A stretch of DNA of 64,000 bases from Microvirga splendida. Its GTDB lineage: Bacteria; Pseudomonadota; Alphaproteobacteria; Rhizobiales; Beijerinckiaceae. Location of the stretch: assembly GCF_016427565.1 (NCBI RefSeq), contig NZ_JAELXT010000025.1, positions 1 to 64,000 of the forward strand, given 5' to 3'. The notes beneath the pieces were generated by a model. It had not been told where the DNA came from, ran no database searches, and worked only from the letters and a program-made list of their open reading frames with translations. Below are positions 7,112 through 15,563 of this stretch, piece after piece; positions within the stretch are counted from its first letter, which is position 1; each line of letters begins with the position of its first letter. The position numbers and the translations under genes are program-made.

Positions 7112-8458
7112 ATGAAATACCAAACGCAAAAAGTGGCCCTGCTCTATTTCTATGGAGCACTGGCCCTGTTCATCGCCCAGGTTCTGTTCGGCGTTCTTGC
7201 CGGCACGATCTACGTCCTGCCCAACACCCTTTCCGAGCTTCTGCCCTTCAACGTGGTCAGGATGATCCACACGAACGCGCTGATCGTGTGGCTGCTGATC
7301 GGGTTCATGGGAGCAACCTACTACCTGGTCCCGGAGGAAACCGAAACGGAGCTCTTCAGCCCTTTCCTCGCCAAGCTCCAGTTCTGGATGTTCTTCATCG
7401 CGGCCGCAATTGCGGTGGTCGGATACATGTTCAAGATCCATGAGGGCCGCGAATTCTTGGAGCAGCCCTTCATCATCAAGGTTGGCATTGTCGTCGTCTG
7501 CCTGATGTTCCTGTTCAACATCACCATGACGGTGCTCAGGGGCCGCAAGACGGTTGTCACCAACATCCTGCTCTTCGGGCTGTGGGGCGTGGCGATCTTC
7601 TTCCTGTTCTCCTTCTACAACCCGTCGAACCTGGCTGTGGACAAGATGTACTGGTGGTACATCGTGCATCTCTGGGTCGAGGGAGTGTGGGAACTGATCA
7701 TGGCATCCGTCCTCGCCTTCCTGATGATCAAGCTCAACGGCATTGACCGTGAAGTCGTGGAGAAGTGGCTCTATGTCATCGTCGGCATGGCGCTGTTCTC
7801 CGGCATCCTCGGCACGGGCCATCACTTCTACTGGATCGGTGCGCCCGGCTACTGGCAGTGGATCGGCTCCCTCTTCTCCACCCTCGAAGTCGCTCCATTC
7901 TTCACCATGGTGATCTTCACCGTCCAGATGACCTGGAAGGCCGGCCGCAAGCATCCGAACCGCGCGGCTCTGCTGTGGTCCATCGGCTGCTCCGTGATGG
8001 CCTTTTTCGGCGCGGGCGTCTGGGGCTTCCTGCACACTCTGTCGTCGGTGAACTACTACACCCACGGCACGCAGGTGACCGCCGCTCATGGGCACCTCGC
8101 CTTCTTCGGTGCCTATGTGATGCTCAACCTCGCCATGATGGCCTATGCCATGCCGCAGATCCTCGGCCGTGCCCCGTACAACCAGATGCTCAGCATCGTC
8201 AGTTTCTGGATCATGTGCACGGCCATGTCCGTCATGACCTTCGCGCTCACCTTCGCGGGCGTCATCCAGGTCCATCTGCAGCGCGTGCTCGGGGAGTCGT
8301 ACATGGACGTTCAGGATCAGCTTGCACTGTTCTACTGGGTCCGCCTCGGTTCGGGCGTGTTCGTGCTGATCTCCGCGATCATGTTCGTCTACGCGGTCTT
8401 CGTTCCCGGACGCGAGAAGTCCCTGCGCCTCACGCAAGGTCTCCAACCAGCAGAGTGA
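7112..8458 (+). CDS. norB: Nitric oxide reductase subunit B
   Basis: The 448-residue catalytic subunit of cNOR, reducing two NO to N2O at a heme b3/non-heme iron centre in the inner membrane. About 12 transmembrane helices. Conserved segments include FNVVRMIHTNALIVWLLIGF near the N terminus, HLWVEGVWELIMASVLAF (metal-site histidine and glutamates), GTGHHFYWIG and TAAHGHLAFFGAYV. Length is normal for the NorC-dependent form; the quinol-oxidising qNOR is much longer. The ribosome site is GAGGGG. Confidence 0.97.
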   Translation: MKYQTQKVALLYFYGALALFIAQVLFGVLAGTIYVLPNTLSELLPFNVVRMIHTNALIVWLLIGFMGATYYLVPEETETELFSPFLAKLQFWMFFIAAAIAVVGYMFKIHEGREFLEQPFIIKVGIVVVCLMFLFNITMTVLRGRKTVVTNILLFGLWGVAIFFLFSFYNPSNLAVDKMYWWYIVHLWVEGVWELIMASVLAFLMIKLNGIDREVVEKWLYVIVGMALFSGILGTGHHFYWIGAPGYWQWIGSLFSTLEVAPFFTMVIFTVQMTWKAGRKHPNRAALLWSIGCSVMAFFGAGVWGFLHTLSSVNYYTHGTQVTAAHGHLAFFGAYVMLNLAMMAYAMPQILGRAPYNQMLSIVSFWIMCTAMSVMTFALTFAGVIQVHLQRVLGESYMDVQDQLALFYWVRLGSGVFVLISAIMFVYAVFVPGREKSLRLTQGLQPAE

Positions 8459-8527
8459 TCCATTCCGGGGGCGGCCCCGTTGGGTCGCCCCAATCTTCCA
8501 ATGACTCCACTTCGAAAGATTGAACCA

Positions 8528-9340
8528 ATGAAACCTCTTCTCCAAGCAGTTCCCGATCCCACTGTCGAAATTCCATACTACGTTCCGGCCGGGAACGAGT
8601 GTGCCCTTTTTGAGCTGGCTTGGCGCAAGCGACTGCCGCTGCTCCTGAAAGGCCCGACCGGCTGCGGCAAGACCAGATTCGTGGCTCATATGGCCTCAAG
8701 GCTCGGCCTGCCGCTTCATACCGTCTCCTGTCATGACGATCTCACCGCTGCCGACCTTACCGGCCGCTACCTCCTGAAGGGCGGCGATACGGTGTGGGCG
8801 GATGGTCCCCTCACCCGTGCCGTCCGTGAGGGCGGCATCTGCTATCTCGACGAGATCGTAGAGGCCCGTAAGGACGTGACCGTCGTGCTGCACCCTCTCA
8901 CCGACGACCGGCGCATCCTGCCGCTCGACCGCACTGGCGAGGAGTTGCAGGCGCCCGACAGCTTCATGCTCGTCGTCTCCTATAATCCCGGCTACCAGAC
9001 CCTTCTCAAATCCCTGAAGCCGTCGACACGCCAACGTTTCGTGGCGATCGAGTTCGACTTCCTGCCCATCGAGCATGAGATCGCCGTGGTCACGGCGGAA
9101 AGCGGGCTACCTGCGGACCGCGTTCGTCCGCTTCTCCTGCTGGCTCGTCGCCTCCGGGCGCTCAAAGGCCAGGATCTGGAGGAAGGCGTTTCCACCAGGC
9201 TGCTGGTTTACTGTGCCGCACTGATCGTTGCCGGAGTATCGCCAGAAGAGGCCATCACCGCAACGATGATTGAACCGCTGACCGACGATCTAGACGTCAA
9301 GCAGGCCCTCATCGAGGTTGCCCGCGCGACGCTTGCCTGA
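8528..9340 (+). CDS. norQ: NorQ, MoxR-type AAA+ ATPase for NO reductase assembly
   Basis: A 270-residue AAA+ ATPase of the CbbQ/NirQ/NorQ group. The Walker A motif GPTGCGKT lies near residues 41-48, Walker B is GICYLDEIVEA, and a sensor region reads VVSYNPGYQ. With NorD it activates NO reductase, probably in iron insertion or maturation. I chose the ATG at 8528; an in-frame ATG at 8501 has no better ribosome site, and family members usually start just before the PYYVPAGNECALFE block. It lies between norB and norD, which is the standard order. Confidence 0.92.
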   Translation: MKPLLQAVPDPTVEIPYYVPAGNECALFELAWRKRLPLLLKGPTGCGKTRFVAHMASRLGLPLHTVSCHDDLTAADLTGRYLLKGGDTVWADGPLTRAVREGGICYLDEIVEARKDVTVVLHPLTDDRRILPLDRTGEELQAPDSFMLVVSYNPGYQTLLKSLKPSTRQRFVAIEFDFLPIEHEIAVVTAESGLPADRVRPLLLLARRLRALKGQDLEEGVSTRLLVYCAALIVAGVSPEEAITATMIEPLTDDLDVKQALIEVARATLA

Positions 9341-9354
9341 ACCGGAGACCCGCC

Positions 9355-11268
9355 ATGCTCGACTTCCTCGAACTCGAAGAGACCGTCGGCCAGCTATGGC
9401 ATCGGCTCGTCGGACGCGCGGTGACCTACCCGCACCACCCCGAGCATGGCGTTTCGCTCGACGATGTCCGCAACTCGCTTGCCGTCTTCTTTCGCGGCCT
9501 CGGCGGTGAGGTTGGGGTGCAGTTGGCCGGCACGGCGGCACGTGCCTCATCCCACCGTCTGAATCTGCGTCAGCGGATCGGTCTCGCCGAGGAGCGACTG
9601 GAGCAGCCGGGGCGCGACACCGCCACCCTGTTCCTGCCGCCTCGGATCGATCTCTTCCCATCGAGCGTGCTCAATCGCTCCCTGTACTTATGGCTAGTGG
9701 CCTATCTCGCCCATGTCTCGCTAGAGCCAATCGCAGAGCAGGACCCTCTGCGCCGGGACCTTCTGGTCCTCAGGCGTGTGCAGGAGACCGTCAATGCCGT
9801 TCTGACGACGTGCCCCGGGCTAGTCGCCCCCTACAGAGAGCTTTGCACCGCAATGCGCGACGTGCGGCCGCAACGCCCGCTGCCCACGATCGAAAGCAAG
9901 GTTGAAAGCGTCGTTCTATCGCTTCTCGGAGATGTCACGGCGGTGCCACCTCCCCTTTGGAACTCGGCTGCAGGCGACGCGGCTCTGCCCCGGCGAGCCC
10001 CGGCAGGCTACCAGCCTTTCCTGCCCATCCCGCTCTGGGGCGACACCTGGACCCGGGAGACAGGAGCGCCGAACCGTAACAGCGACGAGCCGGCAGGGCC
10101 CAGCGACCTCGCCGCATCTGACACGCGCAAGCGCTTCGCCGGGCGGCGTGAGGCGGATCAGGCCCAACGCAGCGATCCGTTCATCCTGAACCGCTTCGAG
10201 AAGATCCTGGCGATGGCGGAGATGGTCAACGTCAACCGACCCTCCGACGACGAGGAGGACGAGAACGCCGAGAAGGCCCTGGACGAGATGGAGGAGATCC
10301 CTCTCTCCAAGCACAAGGGAAAGCCAGCCACAAAGCTCAAGTTCGACCTCGACCTTCCACCGGAGGCGGTGGATACGACCGCGCTCACCGCCGACCTGAC
10401 CTATCCGGAGTGGGACTACACCCGAAAGGCCTATCTCCCGAACCACTGCCGGGTGCTAGCCGCACGTGCCTCGGAACAGGGAGAGACCTGGGAGCGTGAC
10501 GATGAGGCTCGTCGGATGATCCGGCGCGTCCGCCGCCAGTTCGAAGCCTTGCGGCCCAAACATGAGATCCTGCGGGCACAGCCGGATGGTGAGGAACTCG
10601 ACATTGACGCCTTGGTGCGTGCGCGCAGTGATCTGCTCGCCGGCGGCTCAGGCTCTGATCGCGTTCACCTCGCCAGCAAGCGTCAGGCCCACGATCTTGC
10701 TGTGACTCTGCTGGTCGACGTCTCGCTTTCGACAGATGCATGGATCGACAACCGGCGGGTTCTCGACGTGGAGAAGGAGGCTCTTCTGGTGCTGGCGCAC
10801 GGACTGGCGGCCTGCGGCGATTCCCATTCCATTCTAACCTTCACGTCGCGGCGCCGCTCCTGGGTGCGTGTGGAGACCGTAAAGGAGTTCGAAGAACCAA
10901 TGGGTGAGACGGTGGTTCGGCGCATATCGGCGCTGAAACCCGGCTACTACACCCGCATCGGTACAGGGGTCCGCTATGCCGTAGCGAAACTCTGCGAGCG
11001 TCCGAACCGCCAGAAGCTTCTTCTGGTGCTCACTGACGGCAAACCCAATGACATCGACTACTACGAGGGCCGCTACGGCATTGAGGATACCCGGCGCGCC
11101 GTGATGGAGGCGCGCCGTGCAGGCGTCACGGTTTTCGGTGTAACGGTCGACCGTGAGGCGCAGTCCTATTTCCCCACTATCTTTGGCTGCGGTGGATACG
11201 CCATAGTCGGACAGGTCGCGAAGCTGCCCACCGCCCTCCCTGCGATCTACCGCCAGCTCGTTCGTTGA
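9355..11268 (+). CDS. norD: NorD, von Willebrand A protein for NO reductase activation
   Basis: A 637-residue cytoplasmic protein with a C-terminal von Willebrand factor A domain. The metal-binding MIDAS motif DVSLS lies in LAVTLLVDVSLSTDAWID near residue 450, and the later LLVLTDGKPNDIDYYEGRYG is diagnostic of NorD. A charged acidic linker (DDEEDENAEKALDEMEE) lies mid-protein. NorD acts with the NorQ ATPase. A GGAG site precedes the ATG. It ends the nor operon; a strong hairpin follows 22 bases after the stop. Confidence 0.95.
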   Translation: MLDFLELEETVGQLWHRLVGRAVTYPHHPEHGVSLDDVRNSLAVFFRGLGGEVGVQLAGTAARASSHRLNLRQRIGLAEERLEQPGRDTATLFLPPRIDLFPSSVLNRSLYLWLVAYLAHVSLEPIAEQDPLRRDLLVLRRVQETVNAVLTTCPGLVAPYRELCTAMRDVRPQRPLPTIESKVESVVLSLLGDVTAVPPPLWNSAAGDAALPRRAPAGYQPFLPIPLWGDTWTRETGAPNRNSDEPAGPSDLAASDTRKRFAGRREADQAQRSDPFILNRFEKILAMAEMVNVNRPSDDEEDENAEKALDEMEEIPLSKHKGKPATKLKFDLDLPPEAVDTTALTADLTYPEWDYTRKAYLPNHCRVLAARASEQGETWERDDEARRMIRRVRRQFEALRPKHEILRAQPDGEELDIDALVRARSDLLAGGSGSDRVHLASKRQAHDLAVTLLVDVSLSTDAWIDNRRVLDVEKEALLVLAHGLAACGDSHSILTFTSRRRSWVRVETVKEFEEPMGETVVRRISALKPGYYTRIGTGVRYAVAKLCERPNRQKLLLVLTDGKPNDIDYYEGRYGIEDTRRAVMEARRAGVTVFGVTVDREAQSYFPTIFGCGGYAIVGQVAKLPTALPAIYRQLVR

Positions 11269-11290
11269 TGATCAGTCTCCGAAAATATTC

Positions 11291-11321
11291 AAGGCAAGCT
11301 CAGGAGATATGAGCTTGCCTT
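11291..11321 (+). terminator. Hairpin terminator after norD
   Basis: A perfect 12-bp stem (arms AAGGCAAGCTCA and TGAGCTTGCCTT) with a 7-base loop follows the norD stop. No long T-run follows, so termination may be partial or may need Rho. Confidence 0.6.
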
Positions 11322-11384
11322 TATGCGCTTTGCTGGGCCTAGACCTCTCGCCACCTACGTACTTCTCCGTATCAGTACTCTTGT

Positions 11385-11398
11385 TTGCGCCGCAGCAA
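11385..11398 (+). promoter_or_regulatory. NnrR-type box upstream of nirK
   Basis: TTGCGCCGCAGCAA fits TTG-N8-CAA with a TTGCG half-site. RNA starting 41 bases on, near 11433, would have a 53-base leader to the nirK ATG. Confidence 0.6.
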
Positions 11399-11485
11399 AT
11401 AAGCCAAGCGGGATCCGCCGTACAACATCTTCATCCGATGACGGACCACAACGATCCGCCAGGCGGTCCCAAACAGGAGATGACG

Positions 11486-12589
11486 ATGAAGACCATGACA
11501 CTCTCGGGACGCCGGCCGCTGCTCGCGACCGCTGCCGTTCTTGCGCTTGGCGCAGCGGCCCTGCTGTCTCAGCCCCTGCCTGCCAATGCCGGTGACAAGC
11601 TCGCTGCAGCCACCCCGCATGTCCATACGAAGACGGATGCGACCGCAGGCCCTGTAAACATCGTGCGTCTGCCTACCGACCTTCCTGGCCCCATCGGAAA
11701 GCGTGGCCCACAGCGGGTCAAGGTCGATCTGGAAACCACAGAGGTGACAGGTCAGCTGGCTGATGGCACGACCTATCATTACTGGACCTTCAACAACAAA
11801 GTTCCAGGCCCCTTCGTCCGCGTCCGCGTCGGCGACACGGTTGAAGTCACGATGAAGAATGCCGAAGACAGCCTGATGATGCACAACGTTGACTTCCATG
11901 CGGTCACCGGCCCGGGTGGTGGCGCGAAGGCTACTGAGGCGGCTCCCGGTGAGACACGCGGCTTCGAGTTCAAGGCCTTGAACCCTGGCCTCTATGTGTA
12001 CCACTGCGCCACTCCCACGGTCGCTCAGCACATTGCCAACGGCATGTATGGCATGATCCTGGTGGAGCCGGAGGAAGGGCTGCCGAAGGTCGATCACGAG
12101 TTCTACGTCATGCAGGGCGAGATCTACACCGAGCAGGCCTATGGCACCCCCGGCCATGTGGAGGAAAGCATCGATAAGCTCCTCAGCGAGCGCCCTGAGT
12201 ACTTCATCTTCAACGGCAGCACCGATGCTCTGAAGAAGAACCCGCTCAAGGCCAAAGTTGGCGAGACCGTCCGAATCTACTTCGGCGTGGGCGGCCCGAA
12301 CTACACCTCGTCCTTCCACGTGATCGGCGAGATCTTCGACAAGGCCTATCCCATGGCATCGCTCAGCTCGCCGATGAAGGACGTCCAGACGATCACCACT
12401 CCTCCCGGTGGTGCCAGCGTGGTGGACTTCAAGGTCGAGGTGCCCGGCAACTACATCCTGGTCGATCATGCCCTGAGCCGCGTTGAGCGCGGACTGGCCG
12501 GCATCCTCCAGGTCGAGGGCCCGCAGAACGAGGCGATCTTCAAGGACTACAACCCGCAGAAGTCGGCTCAGTCGACGAGTGGCCACTAA
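11486..12589 (+). CDS. nirK: Copper-containing nitrite reductase (NO-forming)
   Basis: A 367-residue precursor of the trimeric periplasmic enzyme that reduces nitrite to NO. The signal peptide has an Arg-Arg pair (SGRRPLLATAA), suggesting Tat export. Two cupredoxin domains. Type 1 copper ligands are His133, Cys174, His182 and Met187; the type 2 site includes Asp136, His138 and His173, with another His in SFHVIGEIFD. The Cys-to-His spacing of eight residues (HCATPTVAQH) is that of the class II-like group rather than the HCAPxGMVPWH form. AGGAG stands six bases before the ATG at 11486; an ATG at 11480 touches the ribosome site. Single-gene unit. Confidence 0.97.
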   Translation: MKTMTLSGRRPLLATAAVLALGAAALLSQPLPANAGDKLAAATPHVHTKTDATAGPVNIVRLPTDLPGPIGKRGPQRVKVDLETTEVTGQLADGTTYHYWTFNNKVPGPFVRVRVGDTVEVTMKNAEDSLMMHNVDFHAVTGPGGGAKATEAAPGETRGFEFKALNPGLYVYHCATPTVAQHIANGMYGMILVEPEEGLPKVDHEFYVMQGEIYTEQAYGTPGHVEESIDKLLSERPEYFIFNGSTDALKKNPLKAKVGETVRIYFGVGGPNYTSSFHVIGEIFDKAYPMASLSSPMKDVQTITTPPGGASVVDFKVEVPGNYILVDHALSRVERGLAGILQVEGPQNEAIFKDYNPQKSAQSTSGH

Positions 12590-12616
12590 AACAGATAACA
12601 ATAGCGGCCACATCCC

Positions 12617-12640
12617 TGGCCCGGGCGCAAGCCCGGGCCA
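12617..12640. terminator. GC-rich hairpin between nirK and moeA, usable in both directions
   Basis: TGGCCCGGGC and GCCCGGGCCA form a perfect 10-bp stem closed by a GCAA tetraloop, between the convergent ends of nirK and moeA. It probably terminates both transcripts. Confidence 0.7.
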
Positions 12641-12654
12641 CAGCTTTATCGGCA

Positions 12655-13914
12655 TTAGACGGAAAAGCCATCCCGGAAGGGATGGAACATCAATTCGTCC
12701 CCCTCGGCCACGGGTGCATGAAGCGGTTCGATGCGCACGAGCCCATCTGCGGCGGCAAGCGGTTTGAGCCGAGCCGACCCACCGCGACCAAGGATCTCGA
12801 CCGCTGTTCCACGATCGGTTTGAACAACGCGGGCGGGTGCGAACTCGGTCCGTCCAAGTCGCCGATTGAAGGCATGCATCAGCGGAAGCCGCATGCCCGA
12901 GAGAGGACGTGCCTGCCGCCCGTCCAAAATGGCCAATACGGCACTTCCGAGGAGCAGCCACGAGACAAGAGCAGCCACCGGGTTTCCAGGCAGGCCAAGA
13001 TAGGTCGTCCGTTCAATAGCCCCGACCACACCAGGCTTGCCCGGCTTGAGGGCAATCCTGAGGGTTTCACCTCTGCCCCCAGCCGCTAGGAGCGCAGTCA
13101 TCGAATGATCCTCGTCACCAACCGAGACGCCGCCGGTCGTGACGATGAGGTCGCAGCGGCGGGCAAGGTCCGACAGGGCTCCGGCAATCAGTTGCGGATC
13201 ATCTCGTACGATTCCTCCATCCAGGACATCGGCCCCTGACTGACGCGCAAGAGCGATAATCATCGGGCGGTTGGAGTCGAAGAACGAGGCTTCGGTCAGC
13301 CGCTCCCCTTGGGAGCGAAGCTCGTTGCCGGTCGAGAGGATCCCGATCCGCACCCTGCGGCGAACGCAAGTCCGCTCGTAGCCTTGCGCGGCGAGCAGCG
13401 CGACATGACGTGCATCGATGCGCTCGCCCGGCTGAAGCAGCACCTCACCGGCTTGCACATCCTCACCGCACCGGCGGATGTTGTCCCCGGATCTGACCAT
13501 CCGGGTCAGGACAATCCTGCCGCTGCCGCTGACGACATTCTCCTGCATCACCACGGCATCGGCACCTTGTGGGATCCTCGCGCCCGTCAGAATGCGCAAG
13601 GCATTTCCCTGTGGCAGGGGCTGTTCCTCGTCGCCGGCGGCCATGCGCCCGGCAATGGCCAGGGTGGCGCCTGACGGCAACCCGTCACCTGCCGTCAGGG
13701 CGTACCCGTCCATAGCTGATTGATGGAATGGCGGCAGCGGCAGGACCGACTTCACCGGCAGCGCCAACGTCCGGCCGAGGGCATGGCTGAGGGAAACCTC
13801 TTCATGCTCCTGAATGGCGGAGGCATATGCCGCCGCTCGGGAGCAGGCCTGCTCGATCGAGATCAGACCATCGGGGGAGTCGCAGGAAAGGGCTCTGAGG
13901 GATTCAGTCACCAT
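12655..13914 (-). CDS. moeA: MoeA, molybdopterin molybdenumtransferase
   Basis: About 419 residues with the MoeA four-domain layout: FHQSAMDGYAL near residue 65, RILTGARIPQGADAVVMQE, the MPT-binding core GILSTGNEL and VTTGGVSVGDEDH, and a C-terminal beta domain. It inserts molybdate into adenylated molybdopterin to make Moco, needed by NapA upstream. The ATG at 13914 was chosen; a TTG at 13923 overlaps the DUF4142 stop (TTGA) and may give three more residues. A moeA inside a nap operon is unusual. It may be an extra copy dedicated to nitrate respiration, but I cannot tell whether a housekeeping moeA exists elsewhere. Confidence 0.93.
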   Translation of the reverse strand: MVTESLRALSCDSPDGLISIEQACSRAAAYASAIQEHEEVSLSHALGRTLALPVKSVLPLPPFHQSAMDGYALTAGDGLPSGATLAIAGRMAAGDEEQPLPQGNALRILTGARIPQGADAVVMQENVVSGSGRIVLTRMVRSGDNIRRCGEDVQAGEVLLQPGERIDARHVALLAAQGYERTCVRRRVRIGILSTGNELRSQGERLTEASFFDSNRPMIIALARQSGADVLDGGIVRDDPQLIAGALSDLARRCDLIVTTGGVSVGDEDHSMTALLAAGGRGETLRIALKPGKPGVVGAIERTTYLGLPGNPVAALVSWLLLGSAVLAILDGRQARPLSGMRLPLMHAFNRRLGRTEFAPARVVQTDRGTAVEILGRGGSARLKPLAAADGLVRIEPLHAPVAEGDELMFHPFRDGFSV

Positions 13915-13919
13915 CCCGC

Positions 13920-14468
13920 TCAAGGCGCGACTGCCTCGTACATTCTCTGGGCTCCCTCACGCTGCCTCTGCAATTCGGGAAGCACCTGGTCGGCGAATGA
14001 CCTGATCTCCTGGTGCGGGCTCTGGCTCGCGGCTCGGTAAATCGTCAGCTCCTGCTCGAGGGCTTGCACCTGGATTTCTGCGTAGCGTCGGCTCAGGGCG
14101 AGGTAGTCGAGCGGCTCCAGGTTCTCGATGATGACCTGATGCTCGAACTCCTTCACGGGAGGGAGCAGCATGCCGCGCTCCTTCGCGAAGGTCTCGATCC
14201 GCTGAAGAAGACCCTGGCGGAACTCGGTTGCCGCTGCTGCGTAGCTCTTGACCTCGGGTCTCGTCTCGCGACTGGCGGCCAGCTTGCCGGCCTGTCCCTG
14301 GAGGGTGGCCGAGCTGTAGGCGAGCCGCAGGAATTCTTCCGGTCCGATCGGGCGTGTTTCGGTTGGGCTGCCTCGGTCGCCCTGCACTTGTGCCAAACTG
14401 GATGTGGCTATTCCCGTGAGCAACGCCCCGAGAGCAAATGTCGCTATGAGAATTCTCCGAGTGCTCAT
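13920..14468 (-). CDS. DUF4142 periplasmic protein
   Basis: A 182-residue secreted protein with a signal peptide (STRRILIATFALGALLTGIA) and a helical DUF4142 domain (EEFLRLAYSSATLQGQAGKL, later a DYLALSRRYAE segment and LPELQRQREGAQ). DUF4142 proteins are ferritin-like four-helix bundles of unknown role, often linked to envelope stress. The start is four bases after the napC stop, so the gene is co-transcribed with nap. A longer frame upstream of 14468 only shadows napC. Confidence 0.82.
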   Translation of the reverse strand: MSTRRILIATFALGALLTGIATSSLAQVQGDRGSPTETRPIGPEEFLRLAYSSATLQGQAGKLAASRETRPEVKSYAAAATEFRQGLLQRIETFAKERGMLLPPVKEFEHQVIIENLEPLDYLALSRRYAEIQVQALEQELTIYRAASQSPHQEIRSFADQVLPELQRQREGAQRMYEAVAP

Positions 14469-14472
14469 GAGA

Positions 14473-15090
14473 TTACTGCCATCCAGGGACGCCGGACATG
14501 TCCGGCAGGCGATGCGCAATGCCCTTGTGGCAGTCGATGCAGGTTCTCTCGCCGGAGAACAGGAAACGCTCGTGCGCCGACGCCGCGCGTGGGTTCTGCT
14601 TCGTGAGATCCATCGACTCATCACTGTGGCAATTGCGGCATTCCAAGGAGTCGTTCGCTTTCATGCGCTCCCATTCACGCTCGGCCAGATGCTTTCGCAT
14701 GGACAGGAACTTCTCACGCGTGTCGATGGAGCCAAAGATGTGACCCCAAACTTCTTTGGATGCCTGCATCTTACGGGCGATCTTGTTCGTCCATTCGTGA
14801 GGAACGTGGCAATCGGGGCATGTAGCCCGTACTCCGGAACGGTTGGTGAAGTGAATGGTGCCCTTCAGTTCCTCGAAGACGTTTGCCTGCATCTCATGAC
14901 AGCCTACGCAGAACTTCTCCGTGTTCGTGTACTCGAGTGCGGTGTTGAAGCCGCCCCAGAATATGACACCGGCGACAAATCCGCCAAGAGTGAGAAAGCC
15001 GAGGCTCAGGTAGGCCGGCGGACTCAGCGCCGTCTTAACCCAGCGGTTTCCCCGGAACCGGCCCCAGGTTCGCGTGATCCAAGCCGACAT
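14473..15090 (-). CDS. napC: NapC, membrane-anchored tetraheme quinol dehydrogenase
   Basis: A 205-residue NapC/NirT-family cytochrome. One N-terminal transmembrane helix (about residues 25-50) anchors a periplasmic domain with four heme motifs, CVGCH, CPDCH, CRNCH and CIDCH. It oxidises quinol and passes electrons to NapB/NapA. As napGH are absent, NapC is the only visible quinol route. The ATG overlaps the napB stop by one base. Confidence 0.97.
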   Translation of the reverse strand: MSAWITRTWGRFRGNRWVKTALSPPAYLSLGFLTLGGFVAGVIFWGGFNTALEYTNTEKFCVGCHEMQANVFEELKGTIHFTNRSGVRATCPDCHVPHEWTNKIARKMQASKEVWGHIFGSIDTREKFLSMRKHLAEREWERMKANDSLECRNCHSDESMDLTKQNPRAASAHERFLFSGERTCIDCHKGIAHRLPDMSGVPGWQ

Positions 15091-15563
15091 CAGTGCCTCC
15101 CCCGCGCGGGCTGCCGCTCCGGCTCGGTGATGGCATCCATGTCCCTGAAAACGTTATCGACAAGAGGCTTTGCGTTCGTCTGGGGCACGTGACAGGCGAC
15201 GCAGACATAGCGCCGTGGCGCCAATCCTCCCAGGGTGTTGCCGGCCCGGTCCTGGTAGTGCGTCACGCTGATCATCGGAGCCTGACTCTGCTCTGTGAAC
15301 TTACGCGCATGGCACGACATGCACTTGTTCGCGTTCAAGTCGACGGCGTAGCCCTCGATAGAATGCGGAATGACAGGGGGCTGGTCGGGATAATTGCGGC
15401 CCACGCGCATGTCATCGGTTACCTGCCGCTGCATCGGCGGGGCAGGCGTTTCCTTCGTGAACGGCTCCGGTCCTCGCAGGCGCGGGGCGTCCTGCGCAAG
15501 GATCGCACCTGCCGCCAAGAGCGGGCCGGCGCCGACCAGCACTGCAAATATCCCCCGCCTCAT
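15090..15563 (-). CDS. napB: NapB, diheme cytochrome subunit of periplasmic nitrate reductase
   Basis: A 157-residue precursor with a signal peptide ([17 protein letters not shown]) and two heme motifs, CMSCH and CVACH, each in the normal NapB surroundings ([21 protein letters not shown]). It passes electrons from NapC to NapA in the periplasm. The start at 15563 overlaps the end of napA by four bases (ATGA). Confidence 0.96.
   Translation of the reverse strand: MRRGIFAVLVGAGPLLAAGAILAQDAPRLRGPEPFTKETPAPPMQRQVTDDMRVGRNYPDQPPVIPHSIEGYAVDLNANKCMSCHARKFTEQSQAPMISVTHYQDRAGNTLGGLAPRRYVCVACHVPQTNAKPLVDNVFRDMDAITEPERQPARGRH

Noticed and set aside
6548-8689. 713-codon minus-strand frame
   Set aside because: It is the antisense shadow of norC and norB; its His/Asp/Glu-rich translation has no domain.
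11372-12961. 529-codon minus-strand frame over nirK
   Set aside because: Antisense shadow of nirK, whose ligands and length are complete.
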